A stretch of 15,787 nucleotides of DNA, taken from assembly GCA_036393335.1 (NCBI GenBank), contig DASWHD010000148.1, positions 1 to 15,787 of the forward strand, given 5' to 3'. The first letter of the stretch is position 1; each line of letters starts with the position of its first letter. A model generated the notes under the pieces. That model was not told the DNA's origin, searched no databases, and saw only the letters and a list, made by a program, of their open reading frames with translations. This document shows positions 12,675-15,787 of the stretch, piece by piece. Source of the DNA: DASWHD01 sp036393335. Its GTDB lineage: Bacteria > CG2-30-53-67 > CG2-30-70-394. The position numbers and the translations under genes are program-made.

Positions 12675-13892
12675 ATGACCCGCCCGGATGCCACACAGGG
12701 AAGCAGCAACGAAACGGGGACGCGGTCCGAAGGTCGCCACTGCCGGCGCATCGTGGGCTGGGGTCTTCTCGCCCTGGGCCTCCTCTTCCTGGGCTGGCGC
12801 ATGGTGCGGCCCATGAACATCTTCGTGGTCGCGGACAGCTTTGCCCGGCCGATCCCGGTGGCGGTCCTGCCCGAGCCCCTGGTGAGTGCGTCGGCGGAGG
12901 AGTGCTCGTCGTGCCATGCCGAGATCTACCAGGAGTGGCAGACCTCGATGCACCGCCAGGCGTGGGACGACCCGTACTACCAGGTCGACCTGCACTTCGA
13001 CGGCGACCAGCAGATCTGCCTCAACTGCCACATCCCCCTCGCCGACCAGCAGGAGCATCTCGTCACCGGCTTCCGCGATCGGGAGCGATGGGACCCGATC
13101 CTCGTCCCCAACCCGGACTTCGACCCGGACCTCCGGCACGAGGGGGTGACCTGCCTGGTCTGCCACCTGCAAGAGGGGGCGATCGCCGGCCCATACGGCG
13201 ACGCCGCGGCCCCTCATCCCACCGTCCAACGGACCGACCCCAACCAGCCGTGCGTGCGCTGCCACGTGGTGAGCGGCGCGCGGTGGGACACCTTCTTCCG
13301 CTTCCCGCCGTGCGGCACCGTGGCCGAGATCCGGGCCAGCGGCGAGCGGGTCGACTGCGTCTCCTGCCACATGCCGGCGGTGGCACGGCCGGCGGCGGCG
13401 GGCGGCCCGGTGCGGCCCGGCCACCGCCACCTCTGGCGCGGGGGTCACGACCCCGACACGGTGCGTGCGGCCCTGGAGATAATCCTGGCGGAGGCACCGC
13501 AGCCCGCGGGCCGCCGCCGCTTCGCGCTCACCCTGACCAATCGCGGCGCCGCCCACTACCTCCCCACTGGCACCCCGGACCGCCACCTGACCGTGGCCTT
13601 CCGCCTCCTCGACCGGAGCGGGCGCCCGGTGCAGGTGGAGGACCGCCGCCTGCGCCGCACCGTTCTCTGGCGCCCGTTCATCGTCGACCTGTGGGACACG
13701 CGACTGGCGCGCCATGCACCGCGCACCTACACCTTCACCTTCGCCACGGTGGGCCGCAATCCGCCGGCGAGCCTGGAGGTGGCGGTCCGTTACCACCTCC
13801 TGGACGAGGCGCGCCGCCGGCGCATCGGCTACCAGAACGCGGAGCCGATCGCCTACGACCTCTTCCGCCGGCACATCGCCCTGGATGGCTGA
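12675..13892 (+). CDS. Membrane-anchored pentaheme cytochrome c
   Basis: This 405-residue protein has an N-terminal membrane anchor (about 26-44) and five CXXCH heme c sites: CSSCH (77-81), CLNCH (115-119), CLVCH (160-164), CVRCH (193-197) and CVSCH (228-232). Additional His residues such as H93 (SMHRQAW), H250, H252 and H258 could be distal ligands. The motif set EECSSCHAEIYQEWQTSMH resembles the cytochrome c554-like multiheme group. The C-terminal part (about 260-405) is heme-free and beta-rich. It would be periplasmic and transfer electrons. Neighbouring DsrE genes suggest a sulfur (or selenium) redox role, which is inference. The Shine-Dalgarno is weak. It is convergent with the minus-strand operon. 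Confidence 0.9.
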   Translation: MTRPDATQGSSNETGTRSEGRHCRRIVGWGLLALGLLFLGWRMVRPMNIFVVADSFARPIPVAVLPEPLVSASAEECSSCHAEIYQEWQTSMHRQAWDDPYYQVDLHFDGDQQICLNCHIPLADQQEHLVTGFRDRERWDPILVPNPDFDPDLRHEGVTCLVCHLQEGAIAGPYGDAAAPHPTVQRTDPNQPCVRCHVVSGARWDTFFRFPPCGTVAEIRASGERVDCVSCHMPAVARPAAAGGPVRPGHRHLWRGGHDPDTVRAALEIILAEAPQPAGRRRFALTLTNRGAAHYLPTGTPDRHLTVAFRLLDRSGRPVQVEDRRLRRTVLWRPFIVDLWDTRLARHAPRTYTFTFATVGRNPPASLEVAVRYHLLDEARRRRIGYQNAEPIAYDLFRRHIALDG

Positions 13893-13941
13893 GGGACCGG
13901 CGCCGGGCGACGGGCTTGACGCCGCGTCCGCCTTCCCGCCC

Positions 13942-14301
13942 TCAACGCCGACCCTGTGGGCCCTGGCCGGGGAGGGGCAACCCCATCCCCATGAGCGCCT
14001 CCGTCTCCCTGCGCACCCGCCGCCGCAGGGCCTCGATCGCCTCTTCCTCCTGCACCACCCTGTGCCCGGGCGTCGCAGGGAACGCGGCCATCGTGTGGTG
14101 CGCCGCAGGGAACGCGGCCATCGTGTGGTGCGTCGCGTGCTCGGCTTGGTGGTAGAACCGCTCGCCACCCATCGCCTTGGCCATGCCGAGATGGCCCTCC
14201 ATCAGGGGGTCGGTGAGGGCCATGGCGACGGCCAGCCCGGCGAGGGCCGCGATGCAGCCTTGCCGGGCACGAGCCGCCAACCGTGGCCGGTTATAACGCA
14301 C
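13942..14301 (-). CDS. Small membrane/periplasmic protein with tandem 10-residue repeat
   Basis: This 119-residue frame starts at GTG (14301-14299). AGGAG lies 6 nt upstream, a strong reason to accept this start. The start overlaps the stop of the lipoprotein gene, suggesting coupling. One hydrophobic segment (about 16-30, CIAALAGLAVAMALT) may be a signal or anchor. The next part is His- and Met-rich and includes the repeat HHTMAAFPA twice, from a 30-bp DNA duplication. The C-terminal part is a charged helix (EEEAIEALRRRVRRETEALM). I recognise no family. His/Met content hints at metal binding, unproven. Confidence 0.6.
   Translation of the reverse strand: MRYNRPRLAARARQGCIAALAGLAVAMALTDPLMEGHLGMAKAMGGERFYHQAEHATHHTMAAFPAAHHTMAAFPATPGHRVVQEEEAIEALRRRVRRETEALMGMGLPLPGQGPQGRR
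14071..14130. repeat. 30-bp tandem duplication
   Basis: Two adjacent 30-bp units (14071-14100 and 14101-14130) differ at one base and contain AACGCGGCCATCGTGTGGTG. They keep the minus-strand frame and add exactly ten residues to its protein. The near identity points to a recent slip or duplication. Confidence 0.92.
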
Positions 14302-15289
14302 AGAAGTCTCCTGCCACGGGATCGGCGAGCTGGACCGGCTTACCGACGTCCGGGGTGACGTCGATGCTGCCGTCGCTGTTGAAGGTGACCTGGTGGGTGG
14401 TTCCCTGAGACGTGACGGTCATGTGGCCGCCCACCACGTTGCCGTCGGCGTCGAGGGTGAGGCCCGGAGCATCGGTGGCCATGGTCATGGGGAAGGCCTG
14501 GCCGTTGCAGCGTACGGTGAGGGTGCCGTTGAGGTCGCCGGTGGCGGTGGCATCGTCGAAGTGGAAGGCGAGGCCATCCATGTCCATGTCGACGGTACCG
14601 AAACCGCTGTCTTCCATCTGCATGCGGCCATCAAAGGTGAAGGTCGCCGCGCTGAGATCCAGCTCCGCCGGATCCCCGGCGAACATCATGCCGGTCATGG
14701 CCATGGTGAAGTCGCCGGAGAGAGTGCCGTCGGGGACGGTCACGACCACGTCCGAGAAGTCCATGGCAATGGCGCTGGGGTTGCAGGTGGAGCCGGTAAA
14801 GGTCATCCCCATCTGGCCGTCCATCGACTGTCCGGTGGCCGGGGTGCAGTCGTCGAGGTCGAGGGTGGCGTTGAGATCGTCGACGCAGAGGGTCGCTGGG
14901 TCGAGGTCAGACCACCGCATGTGGGTCGCCACGGTCCCGGAGTCGACCCCGTCGCAGCTCGTCGGGTCGAGGACGAGGTCCCCCGATCCGCTGTCCATGC
15001 CGGCGAAGTGGCCGTGCATCGAGGGCGTGACGCCGCCCATGCCCATGGCGGCAGACTCTATGCTGGAGGCGGAGAGGCTAGAGCCGGTCACCGCGCCGGT
15101 GCCGGTGTCGATCGCCGTGCCGGTGGCGTCGATGGCCGCCGCCGCCACGAGCAGCGCCTGGGCGACCTGGGTGGAGGAGGCGGCGACGGTCGTCTCTCCG
15201 TCGCCACCGCCACCCCCACCGCAGGCGAGGGGGAGGGCAAGCAGGGCGGCGGCGGGGATCGTCCATCCGAGATGTGCGAACGCTTTCAT
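14291..15289 (-). CDS. Secreted Met/Asp-rich lipoprotein, unknown function
   Basis: This 332-residue protein has a lipoprotein signal peptide: basic start, hydrophobic stretch AAALLALPLA, then the lipobox Cys at residue 23, followed by a Gly linker. The mature part is low-complexity, rich in Gly, Asp, Thr, Ser and Met, with repeated strand-like units (TLSGDFTMAMTGMMF, GTVDMDMDGLAFHFDD, ATGDLNGTLTVRCNG). This suggests a beta-repeat fold. AAGGAG lies 7 nt before the ATG. It would be anchored in the inner or outer membrane facing the periplasm or surface. It lies between the DUF2231-like gene (57-nt gap) and the small membrane gene (overlap). No family recognised; Met- and Asp-rich patches could bind metal. 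Confidence 0.8.
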   Translation of the reverse strand: MKAFAHLGWTIPAAALLALPLACGGGGGGDGETTVAASSTQVAQALLVAAAAIDATGTAIDTGTGAVTGSSLSASSIESAAMGMGGVTPSMHGHFAGMDSGSGDLVLDPTSCDGVDSGTVATHMRWSDLDPATLCVDDLNATLDLDDCTPATGQSMDGQMGMTFTGSTCNPSAIAMDFSDVVVTVPDGTLSGDFTMAMTGMMFAGDPAELDLSAATFTFDGRMQMEDSGFGTVDMDMDGLAFHFDDATATGDLNGTLTVRCNGQAFPMTMATDAPGLTLDADGNVVGGHMTVTSQGTTHQVTFNSDGSIDVTPDVGKPVQLADPVAGDFCAL

Positions 15290-15346
15290 GAAAAACTCCT
15301 TTGGAGTGAGGAGCAGCGACCACCGCTGCCTCGTGGATGGGTGCCG

Positions 15347-15787
15347 TCAGTGGGTGTGGTCGTGGTCGCCGTGATCGGCCCGTTCAAGGTCGGAGGAATC
15401 CCTGGGCGGCGTGCCGCCCTCATCGTCCCCGTGCCCATGATCGTGGCCATTCGCCGCGTGAGGGTGGACGTCTGCCGCGGCGGCCGGGAGGGATCGGACG
15501 CCGAGACCGTAACGAAAGACGAGCTCACCCCCACGCCACGCGGTAGAGCCCAGGACCAGAGAGGCAACAAGCAGGGCGGTCACGAAGGGGGCGCCGGTCG
15601 CCTTCCCGGCCCGGGCCTGCACCAGGGACCACACCGCAAGGACGAGAAAGAAAACGAGGGTAGCCACCGCCCAGTTCCGATGGTCGGTCATCGCCGCGTG
15701 CGACGGCGCGTCGTGAGCCACCGTGTTGTAGGCATCGAGACCGCTCAGGGCGGTACCCACGGTAAGGATCGTCCCGAGCCACAGGTT
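15347..15787 (-). CDS. DUF2231-like membrane protein with His-rich tail (5' end beyond window)
   Basis: The frame is open to the right edge of the window, giving 146 C-terminal residues. It has three hydrophobic helices. The third ends in STAWRGGELVFRYGLGV, which matches the GGELVxRxGxGV ending typical of the DUF2231 family. After it comes a soluble tail of about 45 residues rich in His and Asp (PHAANGHDHGHGDDEGG, then ADHGDHDHTH), likely to bind divalent metal. A GTG at 15760 is possible as a start, but upstream codons (NLWLGTILTVG) look like membrane helix and belong to the protein. It heads the minus-strand run. Confidence 0.72.
   Translation of the reverse strand, partial: NLWLGTILTVGTALSGLDAYNTVAHDAPSHAAMTDHRNWAVATLVFFLVLAVWSLVQARAGKATGAPFVTALLVASLVLGSTAWRGGELVFRYGLGVRSLPAAAADVHPHAANGHDHGHGDDEGGTPPRDSSDLERADHGDHDHTH

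Noticed and set aside
14412..15374. Plus-strand 320-residue frame opposite the lipoprotein
   Set aside because: It is composed of Ser/Pro/Val-rich low-complexity sequence; the minus strand has a lipobox and a good Shine-Dalgarno.

Overview
The window is high-GC DNA, densely coded with short gaps and many start/stop overlaps. It reads as the chromosome of a gammaproteobacterium, probably a sulfur-oxidising lineage (inference). The reasons are gammaproteobacterial-style REP sequences, an MCE/Mla-type lipid transport operon, a CpdA-type cAMP phosphodiesterase, two DsrE-like sulfur-relay proteins, a YeeE/YedE-type sulfur transporter and a multiheme cytochrome c. I see no rRNA, tRNA, CRISPR array or transposase.

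Region 1 (1-4993): an ArsR-family regulator (102-413) is followed by a broken start of a DsrE-like gene (429-527). Then comes a tightly coupled envelope-transport trio: an RND/MMPL inner-membrane transporter, a periplasmic LolA-like protein and an outer-membrane DUF1302-like barrel.

Region 2 (5121-9569): a five-gene run begins with a membrane-bound class III adenylate cyclase whose 3' end overlaps a cAMP phosphodiesterase (cpdA). An MlaE-like permease, an ATPase-like subunit that has lost its nucleotide-binding motifs, and an MlaD/MCE protein follow. Synthesis and breakdown of cAMP thus share a transcript with a lipid transporter. The membrane half of the cyclase is clearly lower in GC than its surroundings.

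Region 3 (9605-13892): a second, near-identical ArsR gene lies behind the same promoter/operator-like sequence as copy 1, followed by an intact DsrE gene. A 178-bp element with 31-bp inverted ends comes next. After it lies a YeeE/YedE transporter gene whose reading frame is intact except for one in-frame TGA, placed exactly where the family has a conserved cysteine. A small bacterial-SECIS-like hairpin with a GGUC loop lies just downstream. The best explanation is a selenocysteine-containing YeeE/YedE transporter, and this is the main discovery candidate. Further on are the N-terminal remnant of a sterol-desaturase-like gene interrupted by a REPIN, a second DsrE-like gene, a small HMA-like protein without CXXC, and a membrane-anchored pentaheme cytochrome c.

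Region 4 (13942-15787, minus strand): a DUF2231-like membrane protein with a His-rich tail (cut by the window edge), a Met/Asp-rich lipoprotein and a small membrane protein carrying an in-frame 30-bp tandem duplication. They converge on the cytochrome gene.

The two ArsR-promoter copies bracket about 9 kb of envelope and cAMP genes. The layout looks like a sulfur-responsive ArsR-DsrE unit that was duplicated, with the first copy redirected to drive the RND transport trio.
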